A stretch of DNA of 64,000 bases, from positions 1,685,136-1,749,135 of the forward strand of contig JAJVDF010000230.1 of assembly GCA_022410635.1 (NCBI GenBank), in the 5' to 3' direction. The translations under genes and the position numbers were made by a program. Below the pieces are notes generated by a model. It ran no database searches and was not told where the DNA came from. It saw only the letters and a list, made by a program, of their open reading frames with translations. Below are positions 35,634 to 46,607 of the stretch, piece after piece. Within the stretch, counting starts at the first letter, position 1, and each line of letters begins with the position of its first letter. This DNA comes from Tretioscincus oriximinensis (lineage: Eukaryota; Chordata; Lepidosauria; Squamata; Gymnophthalmidae).

Positions 35634-37166
35634 CTATGGCTTTTTTCTGAGATAGTTGGAAGGAATCCAGCCTTCCCAACATGGGCCCCCAGTGAGAACC
35701 TTGCAAAACCACCAACCACTGCTGCTCTTCTCACGAACTTCAAACATGGTCCCTTCCTTAAAGCTGCTGGTTTCTTCATCTCCTTCAAAATCTGCCACTG
35801 CCATGTAGAGAGATTCTTTGGAAACATCAGAACTGGTGATGGGGGTGGATATTCTCTCTTTTTCCAAAGGCTTGGGTACTCCTTTTTGAGTTGCTATGTT
35901 TTTAAGTCTGGCTTCATCTTGGCATGGAGCTGGCAGGAAACCTTTGGCTTTTGGTGGAACCAACAATGGTCTGCTGGGGACTAGAGCAGCTCTGAGTTCA
36001 GGCACTTCCCTCTGAGGAACTTTATTTTCTGAAGAAGGGGAAAACGATGGTGTAGATGGTGGTGCAGAAGTTTTCTTTGGAGGAGGAGGTCTCCTGGGCG
36101 GTACTACAGGCCGTTGAGGTGGTTCCCTGGAAACTGGAAAGCTGCTCTTAGACTCAATCTCACTTGACTTTGAGGGACCATAAGGAGCTTTGGGTGAAGC
36201 ATCTTTAATGACTTGGCTGTCTGGTCTGGATGGAGGCTTCATTTCCGCAATATGTCTTTCCTGAGATCGGGTAGAAGACTCTCCAGGAACCATGTTTTCA
36301 GTGGAGGCACTTTCATTATTCATAGGATCTTGTTCAGATTTCTCTTGCATCTTTGCAGGTCTGAGTTTACTTCTCAAATTGCAAATATCTAATTTATCTT
36401 CTGTCTGAGGGGAGTCTGTCCTAGGAGCAGCGGTTGGCTTGGGTCTGATTTGAGGCTTTGCCTTCAAGAATGGGCTTGAGGTTGCTGAATCTAGCTTGTC
36501 ATCTGGAGGCTCAATTTTTGGCTTGGTTGGTTTGACTGTGGGACGAAGATTTGGTTTCTTTACTTCTTTAGGTGATACTTTGTGCCCACACTCTAATCCC
36601 ATTTCATTTTTTAGCTGGAACAGTTTCCCTCTTTCCGTTTTGAGTTCTGGCTTCTTGCTGTCTCTTGGAGGTACAGTCTGCTTAGGAGGAATCACAGGGA
36701 AAATCATGCCAGGAGGTTTCGGAGGTGGCCTCTGTTCCAGACGCTGCCTCTCCATGAGCTCTTCTTCAGATTTAATTATAGATTCTTTCCTAGGAGGGAG
36801 GCTTGGCTTCTCTTCTGCATCATGGTCAGAGATTTCCTCATACCCAACAAAGAGAGTTGCATCACTGCTTTCAGATGGCACACTCTTGGAAGCCTCTTTC
36901 CCTTTCCATTTCACCCCACCATCTATACCATTAGGTGGTGCTTCAGGCAAGGGCCTGGATGGCCCAACAGCTTCTCCATTGGAGCTGCTCTCAGCTGTAC
37001 TGTCACCAAACCGGAGTTGTCCCATTTCATTTGGAAGTGGTGCCAAGAAATTTGGTCTAGAAGCATTGCTAGTTTTCTTGTATTTATCAATAAAGGTAGC
37101 TGGTGCCCAGCCTTCCTTTTCATCAATCTGAATGTACCACCAACCACTCAAATTTTTCTCAATCAC
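35634..37166 (-). CDS. SH3PXD2B: SH3PXD2B last coding exon: SH3-3 end, linker, SH3-4
   Basis: The exon starts in phase 0 after an AG acceptor and runs 510 codons to TAG (35636-35634). The first 35 residues finish the third SH3 domain ('[20 protein letters not shown]'). A long disordered linker follows, with SH3-ligand and basic stretches such as '[20 protein letters not shown]', '[17 protein letters not shown]', '[13 protein letters not shown]' and '[14 protein letters not shown]'. The last 60 residues are the fourth SH3 ('[18 protein letters not shown]' to '[14 protein letters not shown]'). TKS4 scaffolds podosomes and invadopodia and supports NADPH-oxidase activity. A single SH3 in this exon, and about 510 codons, fit SH3PXD2B (four SH3s, 911 residues in human). 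SH3PXD2A has five SH3s. Confidence 0.95.
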   Translation of the reverse strand: MIEKNLSGWWYIQIDEKEGWAPATFIDKYKKTSNASRPNFLAPLPNEMGQLRFGDSTAESSSNGEAVGPSRPLPEAPPNGIDGGVKWKGKEASKSVPSESSDATLFVGYEEISDHDAEEKPSLPPRKESIIKSEEELMERQRLEQRPPPKPPGMIFPVIPPKQTVPPRDSKKPELKTERGKLFQLKNEMGLECGHKVSPKEVKKPNLRPTVKPTKPKIEPPDDKLDSATSSPFLKAKPQIRPKPTAAPRTDSPQTEDKLDICNLRSKLRPAKMQEKSEQDPMNNESASTENMVPGESSTRSQERHIAEMKPPSRPDSQVIKDASPKAPYGPSKSSEIESKSSFPVSREPPQRPVVPPRRPPPPKKTSAPPSTPSFSPSSENKVPQREVPELRAALVPSRPLLVPPKAKGFLPAPCQDEARLKNIATQKGVPKPLEKERISTPITSSDVSKESLYMAVADFEGDEETSSFKEGTMFEVREKSSSGWWFCKVLTGGPCWEGWIPSNYLRKKP

Positions 37167-37654
37167 CTAGTGACAGAAAGAAAAGCCACATGTTTTATTA
37201 TCTGTATCTCCACCAGTTATATCATAATAAAATATTTGTATATTATATTCTCGTTATTGGAAGCAGACCCTTACTAAGTTATCTTTTTTTAAAACAAGGT
37301 CATTGTGTAGCATGAAAGGAGGGGNAAAATCCACTTAAAAAAGAAATTCTGGCTCTTTTAGTATTTGTATTCACAATCTAAAATTAAAATTAACCTCAAA
37401 CAAGGTATCTTCTGTGCACAGACTTACATTTTTTNAAAAAAATCAAGCATTTAGGTACAGTTCAATATTTCAGTAGAAATTTAAGCCTTTGACTCATTAA
37501 TATCTGAGCCTTTGCATATCTTAATATCTTAAGTCTTCGCAAATTATGCTGGAAGGTCTTCAGACTAATGTTACTAAATACAAAGTGTTACTTGCAAGTG
37601 GATACAGATAGCACAGAAATGATGACCAGCTTTCCATCATTACTATGGATCAGA

Positions 37655-37860
37655 ATTTCTGGCAAGCAAGTCTTGCAGTACCTTAGACATTAACATGGGG
37701 GAAAATGCTACCATGAGCTTTTATGGACTAAATCTATCTTATCAAGATGTCTTCACTTTATCAGACACATCTGATAAAGTAGATTTTGTCTACAAATGTT
37801 CATGTTACCAACCCTTTTTTTGCTATCAGTCTCCAAATGCTGCCAGATGTCCTTACTAGA
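37655..37860. repeat. Diverged foldback SINE-like element
   Basis: Arms 'ATGAGCTTTTATGGACTAAA' and the complement of 'GTCTACAAATGTTCATG' fold around 'CACTTTATCAGACACATCTG'. The layout matches the intact copy at 26937-27146, with much lower identity. Confidence 0.5.
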
Positions 37861-38506
37861 AATTAAGATTCTGGAAGGGTAAGAGCCACTAGGTGTCAGT
37901 ATCAACCCACATATAACAATACTGGGATAATTTCAGTGTTTTCAAATTACAGTAAATTCTGATTTTATCAATCGGAATGACTTTTTTTCCCCATACAAAA
38001 CAATAAGTGTACTCTACTATAGGTCATTTTATACACAAATGAATTCAAAATAATCCAAAAACAACCATAATCATCTACATATTAGTTCAAAAGAAGAAAT
38101 AAATGAATACTATGATAAATTTTCCTACCAAAACAGGAAAAGTGATAGTTTTAATTATATAATTAACTATTGCCTTGGAAACTTTTTTTCAGATACGTTT
38201 GAATTCATTCTGGCANTTAGTATTTCTATGCAAGGCTCCCAAATTCCTAAGAAGATTTCTAAGAGTAAAAACCTTTGTCTGTTTCTGTTTCCACAAGTAT
38301 TCATTTACCATTGTGTCCGTGTTTCATAAATCCATTTTGCTATTTTCTGATTCTTGGTTATCCCCACTTGTACAATTACAATTAGACAACATAACCTGGA
38401 CTCTTTGCCTCTTGCTTAAATAGCNAAAGGACAGCTGGCTCACAGGGGATGTTATGGACAAACCCAATCAGAAATTTTAACAAAACTATTACAGTTCACC
38501 GTAAAT

Positions 38507-38948
38507 AGGGTTGCCGCCTGTCCCGTATTATATGGGATGTCCTGTATTTTAGGTAAAAATTACGCATCCCGTATTATGATTCAGTGTCCCATAAAATACT
38601 GCTAATATCATGCTTGTTTNGAAATATTCAAAATTCGAATTGCCGCTTCAATATATATAGATTATTATATTCTAATCGATACAAACTCATTGATTATTGG
38701 AGTTTCTGCAGGCAGCGAGTTCAACGCTACTAGTGCTCTCAGTGCGAGGAAAGTGAATCTCAGTTCTCAACCGGATGTTGTAAGTGAAACTCAAATAGAA
38801 ATGAACAGGAAGTATGAAGTGTATTCTTCGAATGGTAGTGTAGTCAGTGTTGGGATTGCTATTTTTTTAGTGTCCCTTATTTTTGTGAAATGTCCCTTAT
38901 TTTTAAGAGCATGTCCCTTATTTCACTTATCAAAAGGTGGCAGCCCTA
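38507..38948. mobile_element. Unclassified non-autonomous DNA element
   Basis: The ends read AGGGTTGCCGCC and, in reverse complement, AGGGCTGCCACC. Both subterminal regions carry several copies of a TGTCCC(G/T)TATT-like motif in the same orientation: about four on the left (38519-38600) and three on the right (38870-38925). The interior has no transposase frame; the 88-codon open frame at 38690-38956 has no recognised domain. No clear target duplication was found. It is probably a non-autonomous DNA transposon. Confidence 0.6.
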
Positions 38949-38976
38949 CCAAATAGATTATTATCACTAAATCCTA

Positions 38977-39207
<231 letters not shown>

Positions 39208-40022
39208 TTACACATTATCTAAAATCAAGAAGGACTATATGTAGCCCTCAGACTCCATAACCAGGACAACAAACACGCACTTTTAATCCAACCTCAGCCC
39301 TGAAGAACTGAACTAAATAAGGAAAAAAACTCTCTTCCCCCATCTCCTCCCGTTTAATTCTTTTTTTCAGGACTGAAGTTAGATTAAAAGTATGTGTCTC
39401 ATTCTGGCCCAGGATGGAATGGAAAATGATTCTAGCAGTTACAGCATTAGATATGACAGACATGTTTGCCAAATTTAAGTATGGATATGACCTTCCAGAG
39501 TTATGCTTTCTTCAAAAGAGAGGTTAGTGCTAGAAACTCAAGAATCTATTAGGAGGTGTATTTCCAACTGTGAGGATGTGGAAGGGGTTGAACCTGCTAT
39601 GATTTCATATTTTCTGAGAGTTGTCTGGCCCTTCATTGTTTGAGGCTTTGCAGAAGTTGAAGGAAAACTCTGTCACGTGATAACATGTTCAGTGGCAGAA
39701 TGATACCATTACGTGGTTTGACCTGGTAATGGTTGGCAACACCTCTTTGGATGAATTCCAATGGAGGGGACAGAAATCTGAAGAGGAAAGCTATGAAGCA
39801 GATTTAAAGAGCTGATTCACTGCTTCTCTCACTTCCTGCTGTTTTGTTACCATTTTGGTGGTCACACAAGGTAGGGAAAGAGCAAAGATGTGCACATGCC
39901 AAGTGAGGACAGATAGAGGGGCAGGGGATGAGAGAAAATAACTAATAAATCATAAATTTAAATCATATACTTAGTCATAACATAAAAACCATAACTGAAA
40001 CCAGATCGAGACCTATACTTAC

Positions 40023-40072
40023 TATTGTATGATCTCGACGAGGAGGGGGTCTTTGTCTCATCTTTGGGGATT
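40023..40072 (-). CDS. SH3PXD2B: SH3PXD2B small exon, Pro/Arg-rich linker
   Basis: A 50-nt exon between CTTCACAG and ATA|GTAAGT on the minus strand, entering in phase 1 and leaving in phase 0. With its split first codon it reads K-SPKMRQRPPPRRDHTI. The proline/arginine cluster (RPPPRR) is conserved in the linker before SH3-3 in human TKS4, as I recall it. It is too short for automated ORF detection but fixed by frame and splice sites on both sides. Confidence 0.92.
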
Positions 40073-40734
40073 CTGTGAAGACAATATATCACCACTGTTC
40101 AAGAATATTACAATTATCTTTTGAAGATAATGTTCAGAAAGAGTAAACAAAGTGATACCTCCCTAATCTATTGAAAGGATAGCCTTCCTAATTACTATTC
40201 CCAGATGTAATGAAATACTGTCGTCTTTACTCTGCGTGTTTCTAGGAGCTGAACCATTAAGCAACTGAAAGCCCTGTGCATTGCTAAGATCCTTGACAAA
40301 ATTATTAACGGCATCTTGAAAGGCATGGAAATAATGGTGAATAAGAATAAATGGGATAAAACATACAGATATATATGTATTTTTTTNAAAAAAAACTTAA
40401 ATCTTAACCTACACGCAGCAGCTAAGGAAGATTTCATTCAGATGGCAGATATAAGCGTATACTCAAACAACGCAATGCAGCAGTCTGACAGAAAGTGAAA
40501 TTTCCACGTTGACCTCCCTCCATCATCTTTTCTTAGAAATAATACAGTGGATAGAAGAAGCAATACAAAAGGCAGTGAGGAACACAATACAAAATGACTG
40601 CTACTCCCTATCAAATTTTGCTATTTCATCCTAACATAATTCTGAAGGGATAGAAACCAATAAGCTTCCTGGCAGCATGTGCAGTACATTTGATGAAAGA
40701 GAACCTAACACTTTGTCCACTGTTTCCAACTTAC

Positions 40735-40961
40735 TTCTCCTCAGGTCCACATTTGGCAATGGGCGACCATCAAATCTTCCATCTCTATGGTTGCTGGAGC
40801 CCTCTTTATCTCGACCTGCTGAGTTCTGAGGCCGAGAAAGTCCATCCAAATCCAGTGCGTAAGAATGGGCAGATGCCGCAGATCCTACTTTTGGTGGGTA
40901 TATATCCCCACTCCCTTTTTTCAGGTATGATGCTGGGGCCCAGCCCTCCTGGCCTTGATAC
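40735..40961 (-). CDS. SH3PXD2B: SH3PXD2B exon, end of SH3-2 and linker
   Basis: A 227-nt exon between TGCATCAG and GAGAA|GTAAGT on the minus strand, phase 2 in and phase 1 out. It encodes the end of the second SH3 ('[19 protein letters not shown]') and then a polar linker ('[20 protein letters not shown]', '[18 protein letters not shown]'). The linker is typical of TKS4. Confidence 0.94.
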
Positions 40962-41719
40962 CTGATGCAACATGAATTGTTTGTCAGTTCATCATGTGGA
41001 TTCTTGCATTATGCTTGCTAGGAATTCCAATGCAAGTCATTGGAGAGATGTAACTGATGGTTCCAATTACTGACTTCACTGCTAAAATATTTTTAAANAC
41101 AATTTAATTGGGTTTTTAGGGGGAAAGTGGAAAAGAATGATACACAATAACTAAAAATTGAATATCTAGCTTAAACAATGAACAGAAAATCTAAATTTAA
41201 TTATAGAAAAAAATTACATATAGGTTATTCATCCAAAGAGCTCTGATAGTAGTTCCATTATGCACATTCAAATGTATGAATCTATCATGCCATAATTTAT
41301 TCAACTCTAGGAATCTATATTTCTAACATAAAGGTTGTGTTTAAAAAATGTGATCAAGTATCTAATGATCATATTACATGATATTACAATTGGATACCAT
41401 GATAGTCAGTTTTCAATTTGACGTGGGAATTTTAGCAGAAAGTCCTACCTAAATTGGTTCAGATCAGCAAGCTAGTTCAGAAATTGACTATTATGCTGTC
41501 CACTTTCCGTGCCATTCAATGCCAAGAAGAATTGTATGCTAGTGTTGTTCTTCCTTCAAAAATTCCCCAGTTGTTTACCTCTGCTGGGCTTTGTCGCAAA
41601 GGGAAACCAACTAATCCAGGGAACTTGAGACTTCCAGACTTGCAGACAACTCCTATCAAGACTACTGTATATATCAAGTTTCCATCTACTATTTATACTT
41701 GGTTCTTTAATGAAATTAC

Positions 41720-41837
41720 CTGATCTTCCACCATCCTTCCAGATTTTTCTGGATCACTTCCACTACAGCTCCTTTGTCCAAACTAATTTCATCTTGGTCA
41801 CGAGCAGCATAGGGATAAATGACCATATATTTCTCCT
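41720..41837 (-). CDS. SH3PXD2B: SH3PXD2B exon, start of SH3-2
   Basis: A 118-nt exon between TTTAAGCAG and ATCAG|GTAATT on the minus strand, phase 1 in and phase 2 out. It reads '[20 protein letters not shown]', '[19 protein letters not shown]' and joins to R-YQG in the next exon. It carries the SH3 hallmarks: the ALYDY-like IYPYAA, the acidic RT loop DQDE and the WW pair. Confidence 0.94.
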
Positions 41838-44361
41838 CTGCTTAAAGTAAAACACAAGGACAAGAAGAATAAGCAATAACAGAAGAGAAAGGAACACAAA
41901 GCCACTGAAAAGACTCTATGTATAATTCTTTGTATTTCATTTAAATTAAACACAGTGACATGTCCTGTATTGCACAGAATTTACCACTGCATATATTATA
42001 GGGCACGATCAATCAATTCAGGATACTTTCCATCTGCTAATAGTATGGCTTGACTCCTTTACTCCTAGGATGTACCATTTGTGAACATCAGACTAAAGGT
42101 GGGCATATGCCATTATCTAGCTTTCCATTTTATTTTTTATTCAGTATAGATTGTAGTGTTGCAAATTAACTTATCCATTAATCCTAAAAGTCAGAGATTA
42201 ACATCGTGTAAATCAATAATTCCAGAATCGTTTATATTATTTTAAGCACTTCTTTCGACAAGCATTATTCAACTGTCCATATTGCCTGCATAAGCCATAT
42301 GCTTATAAAAGTGTTACAGATTACTTCTCCCATATAATCAGGCAGTGTTCTTATGCAAGTCTTCTTTTTCATTCTTATATTGCAATGAAATTAAATGTTT
42401 TTCCATGGCATCTCATGAGACCCAGGTAATCTAAGTAAGTCTTTTAACAAACCAAAACCAACAAAAAAGCATGATCCTCCTCATGGGTAAAATTTCCTTC
42501 TTCTTAAGCCTCACTGTTGTCCATACCAATGGGTCATCATAGCCAGATTTACTGGTTCAAATCACACCCTTCTAGTGCAGAAAAGTCATTTGTTCTGCCA
42601 ATATCAAGGAAGACAAGTTTATTTTGAAGAAGTGGACTTGTCTACGAAAGCTCTACCTTAGTCTCCTAAGTGCTACAATCCCCCTTGATGGATGTCTATC
42701 CAAAGTTAAGCAATTTTCCCTCACTTTGTTCTAGATATTTATAAATGGTAGGACATATTGTCAATGAAGGCAAAAGTTTTATTTTAGAAAAGGAAGAGAG
42801 AAAAAATTCACTGACAAAAACTGCCTTATATCCTGCCATCAGACACAATACATATCTACATCCCTTATGATGCCTATTATGTATTTTACAAAGGAATTTT
42901 AGCAATCAAATGGGAGNAAAAACACAGTATTAAAATAGTGCTAAGTCTGAAGGATGGCCATACTGAATTAATGATCATGTTCACCCACAAAATGGGTTTA
43001 ACCATGCTGTTGATGTAATTTGTATCTCAGCAATGTGCTGAAGAACAGAAAAATGAACAGGGTTTAATACATATGCCAGTGCCCCCAAAGAAATACACAG
43101 AGGAATCTCTGCAAGGAAGCAGCATATTTCATGCANCAAGCTATGCAAACATCACATGGCATGCATGAAGGGCAAACAAACATCCACAAAAAGAAGCCTA
43201 TACAGGATCCACCTTGACCCCATCCACTGGTAAATAAGTCCCCAAGAGTCCGACGACGGGCCACATGTCTGGGAAGAGACCAATATCTCCACGGGACTAA
43301 GAGAAGCATGTTGGGGAAAGCAGGAAAGGGACAAAACAGGATATAAGGAGGCAACTCATAAAGTTTTAAAGGTGTTCTAGCTCCATGAAGACACATCTTC
43401 CACCCACCCTGTACATCTCAAAGATGAATTAATATAGCAGACTACCCTGGCAAGCAGGCCATCTTGAGATGGATTTAAACAGAGATTTGAAAAATTAGGA
43501 GGGAAGTTGGTGGTAGAGAGGGAGGCAGAGTATAATTGGTTTATGTGTTTTGTTTTTAATTTGTTAGTTAAATTTATGGGTTTCTTTGGTCACGAAATTA
43601 ACTTAAGACTACAAAGAATTATGATAAAGTATTATTTAGATGCAACCAAAAACCGATTCGTGATTGAAACAGTTAGTTTATATTTTTGTTTATGGATAAA
43701 TTCTATTGATAATGTCTGCAAGGACATAGATGTAACTTGGATATCTCTAACATTATGATTACGAATGAGATATGGCTATATTTATTATGTGTGTCTATTA
43801 AATGTATATAAATAAAAATAAAAGGAAAAATAACATACCAGAGCAGTGTATTAACCAAAAAGTATTTACAAATCTGGTGGTTGAATTCAAAGAAGTGAAC
43901 ATGTTAGTCTCCAGCAAAATTTCTAACAAGGGGATCTAGTAGCACCCTACAACTAGTTCTTCATAGGCTCAGTTCATCTGATCGGGTAGATTTGTTCCAC
44001 AAAAGCTCAGGCTCACTCTTTTTCCTGTTAGACTCTAAGATAATATAGATATACACACTTGGAATGTTTTATTGCATCAAAAATTGATTTAGTTTGCAGA
44101 TGGAAGAATGTTTGCATTGAGGGGGCTAAACACACTCAAGTGGAGCCACTAGCATTATCTACTATGCTAGCATTTGGCGAGGTCAAAAGGAATTAGTTTT
44201 CATCATAACTTGACAAGGCCTGTCATCTCATGAAAATGCTGTTTTTGCCTTAAAAACTGCATAGATATTTTTCTACCCTGTAAAACAATCTGAATTAAAT
44301 GCAATTAAAAGAAGCAACAAGGGTCCTGAGCTTTTTACAACAGCTCATACTATTTTATCAC
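41838..44361 (-). other. SH3PXD2B: SH3PXD2B intron between SH3-1 and SH3-2 exons
   Basis: A phase 1 intron from GTGATA to TTTAAGCAG. It contains a foldback SINE arm at 42626-42690 ('GTGGACTTGTCTACGAAAGC'), a possible L1-like A-rich 3' end at 43470-43830 and a diverged foldback SINE at 43895-44045. The rest shows nothing identifiable. Confidence 0.8.
43895..44045. repeat. Diverged foldback SINE-like element
   Basis: 'GATCTAGTAGCACCCTACAA', 'CTCAGTTCATCTGATCGGGT' and 'TTCCACAAAAGCTCAGGCTC' then 'CCTGTTAGACTCTAAG' follow the order of the reptile repeat 'ATCTGA..AAGT..CACGAAAGCTCA..TTAGTCTCTAAG'. Confidence 0.5.
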
Positions 44362-44466
44362 CTTCTTCAGACTGCATTGAAAATTCATCTTGGACTCCCT
44401 CTTGAACTTCCAAGCAGGTAGCTGGGACCCACCCTTGTTCATCTGATGTGCTCACAAACCACCAGC
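44362..44466 (-). CDS. SH3PXD2B: SH3PXD2B exon, second half of SH3-1
   Basis: A 105-nt exon between TTTTTAG and GAAG|GTGATA on the minus strand, phase 1 at both ends. It encodes '[20 protein letters not shown]', completing the first SH3, then '[14 protein letters not shown]' as a linker to SH3-2. No base is ambiguous. Confidence 0.94.
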
Positions 44467-46472
44467 CTAAAAACAAACAAAAACAGTATTAACTGAATTC
44501 AGAGAAATAACACATCACAAGAATCATCAATATTTCTCAGCTGCGTCCAGCTAGTCTTCATGTTTTGTCATTACTGTTTTATTTTTCTGCTTATCAGCCA
44601 ATAACTTTTTAATACTAAGAGCTCATTTTCCTTAGAAGGGGAAAGGTTTATTTCTTTTAAAGATTGTATTATATTGATGTTTATAAAACTTTGCGGACTT
44701 TGTTATGTACAAGTTGACTTAGATCTATTTTTTGTTTCAAAAGCAAGTTTTTCTCTCCCTGTGATTTTTTTTACCTGTTCATACATTCAAGGAAAATTCA
44801 TCTGAAATACCGTTCGTTGGTGCTGCTATCCGCATAATAGTTAACATCCCACTGCAAAATTGGGTTAATACCGTATTTCCGTTTATTGCACACAATGTTT
44901 ATCAGCCCTGTTCTACATTGGTCTTTATTACTGATTATACATCCCTGTATGTTAGCATGAAATTCAGCATCAGCATGTGGGTGAGAAGTTCATATTCCAG
45001 AATATAATCTAGATTAAGGCCCAGTGTAGAAAGGATCTGAGAATATTTTTAAATGGAAATCTTAGCTTCTCAATGAATAACCATGACCCTATTTGGCCTC
45101 TACATGACAGCAAAGCAAAACAAGATGGGATAATTTACAAGAAAGCTTATAAACAGTTTGAATGTGTTCATAAAAATTATTACAATATACTTCAGAATAA
45201 TAACATTTCCAAGTAACTGTGGTACACTGGATAAAAATTTAGAATAAGCAGCAGCAATAATTTCAGCAGTAATGTTAGAATGCTACGCGTTCCTGAGAAG
45301 GTAGATTGCCTATTATCATGATTATGCAGTGGAAGTATGCAAATGCAAATTGGGAACTATTTTCAGAGACTAATTTTATTTTACTTAAATAAGACAAATC
45401 ATCAGTTGAATTTGAAGAGCAGTCTTACAATTGCTCCACATTGCAAAATAAATTAAGATTACTTTGGGAAAATCAACAATTCATTTGTCTCATACAAAAT
45501 GCTGGATGAGCAAGTCTGAACCACATTCATTTCCATCAATAGGAAAACTGAAGTGACACTATTTAGTTTATCAGAGACTAAACAACTCTACTTGGCAATC
45601 ATAGCAGAAAGTTAGTCCTCACTAATTAACCCACTCACTAATTAATCCACTATGCTGTGCTTTCATCACTGTAAAAGCACAGCATAGGACAATCATTTTC
45701 TGCCCTAGCCTGCTAGGATTGTAAGGAATCAATTTGCAAATTCTGACAAATACAGCCTGGAACAGAGAAAAAGAGGGCCAGTCATTTACTAGATGCTGGG
45801 AACTGCCTGAGAAAAATTCTGAAAGCATCACAATGCATCTGGCTGTGAGAATGCTCTGAGGTAAACGTCCTGCAACCTCCAACCCACAATGTAATTTTCT
45901 TATAACCCTGGTCAGTAATTCATACTGGATTCAGAGTATCTTATGTACAATCTCTGAGTTCCAAGTGCCCACTGCATCTTTTAGAATCTCACCTGTCTGC
46001 TCTGCAGCCTCAGCTGTCTTACTGGTTCAGGAGAAACTGGATATGTCTCAAATATCTAAATTGAGTGCCTCTGTGCAAGCCTGCCTTAGTATTAGTCTCT
46101 CAAGAGGAAGGTGGGCTTCCCATGACATCTTCCTCCGTAGTCTAAGCTGTATCTTATGGAATAGCTTCCAGCATTAAGTAAATTTTGCTCACAAAACTTC
46201 TTTAAGTTACTCTGTTAAATTAGAAATTTGTTTTAAAATTAAAAAAAAAGGTTTGCCTGTGTATTAAACTTTTTTAAATCTGTCATCATGAATGGGTTGT
46301 ATGTTAATTAACTCATTTTTGGGACTGTTTTGTAACATATAACTTTTAAAAGCATAAAACTACGAGCAAGCCAAGAAGATCNAAATCTCATTTATAATGA
46401 GGAACTACACTTTTAATGAGTTTTTAAGCAGGTAATGCATCCAAGATTGTATTGCAGCTGTGTGTTCCTTAC
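44467..46472 (-). other. SH3PXD2B: SH3PXD2B intron within SH3-1
   Basis: A phase 1 intron from GTAAGG to TTTTTAG. At 44975-45045 lies a diverged relative of the foldback at 20.6 kb. At 45619-45687 a duplicated CACTAATTAA block adjoins a 14-bp perfect inverted repeat (CTATGCTGTGCTTT). The remainder shows nothing identifiable. Confidence 0.8.
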
Positions 46473-46607
46473 CAGATTCATTCTTTTCAATTATATCCAC
46501 GACTTGACCTGCATACAAGCTTATCTCAGAGCTCTCTTGCTTCTGGTAATCTGCTACCACCACATACTGCTCCAAAACCATGGGATCAGAAGATGCCAGA
46601 TCTCCCC
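46473..46607 (-). CDS. SH3PXD2B: SH3PXD2B exon, first half of SH3-1
   Basis: A 135-nt exon between TTAACACAG and TCTG|GTAAGG on the minus strand, phase 1 at both ends. It encodes '[20 protein letters not shown]', '[19 protein letters not shown]' and EKNESG. This is the start of the first SH3, which follows the PX domain in TKS4. Confidence 0.94.

Noticed and set aside
36496..37131. 211-codon open frame on the + strand
   Set aside because: It lies wholly antisense to the SH3PXD2B last exon, and its serine/glycine-rich product is the shadow of the proline-rich linker.
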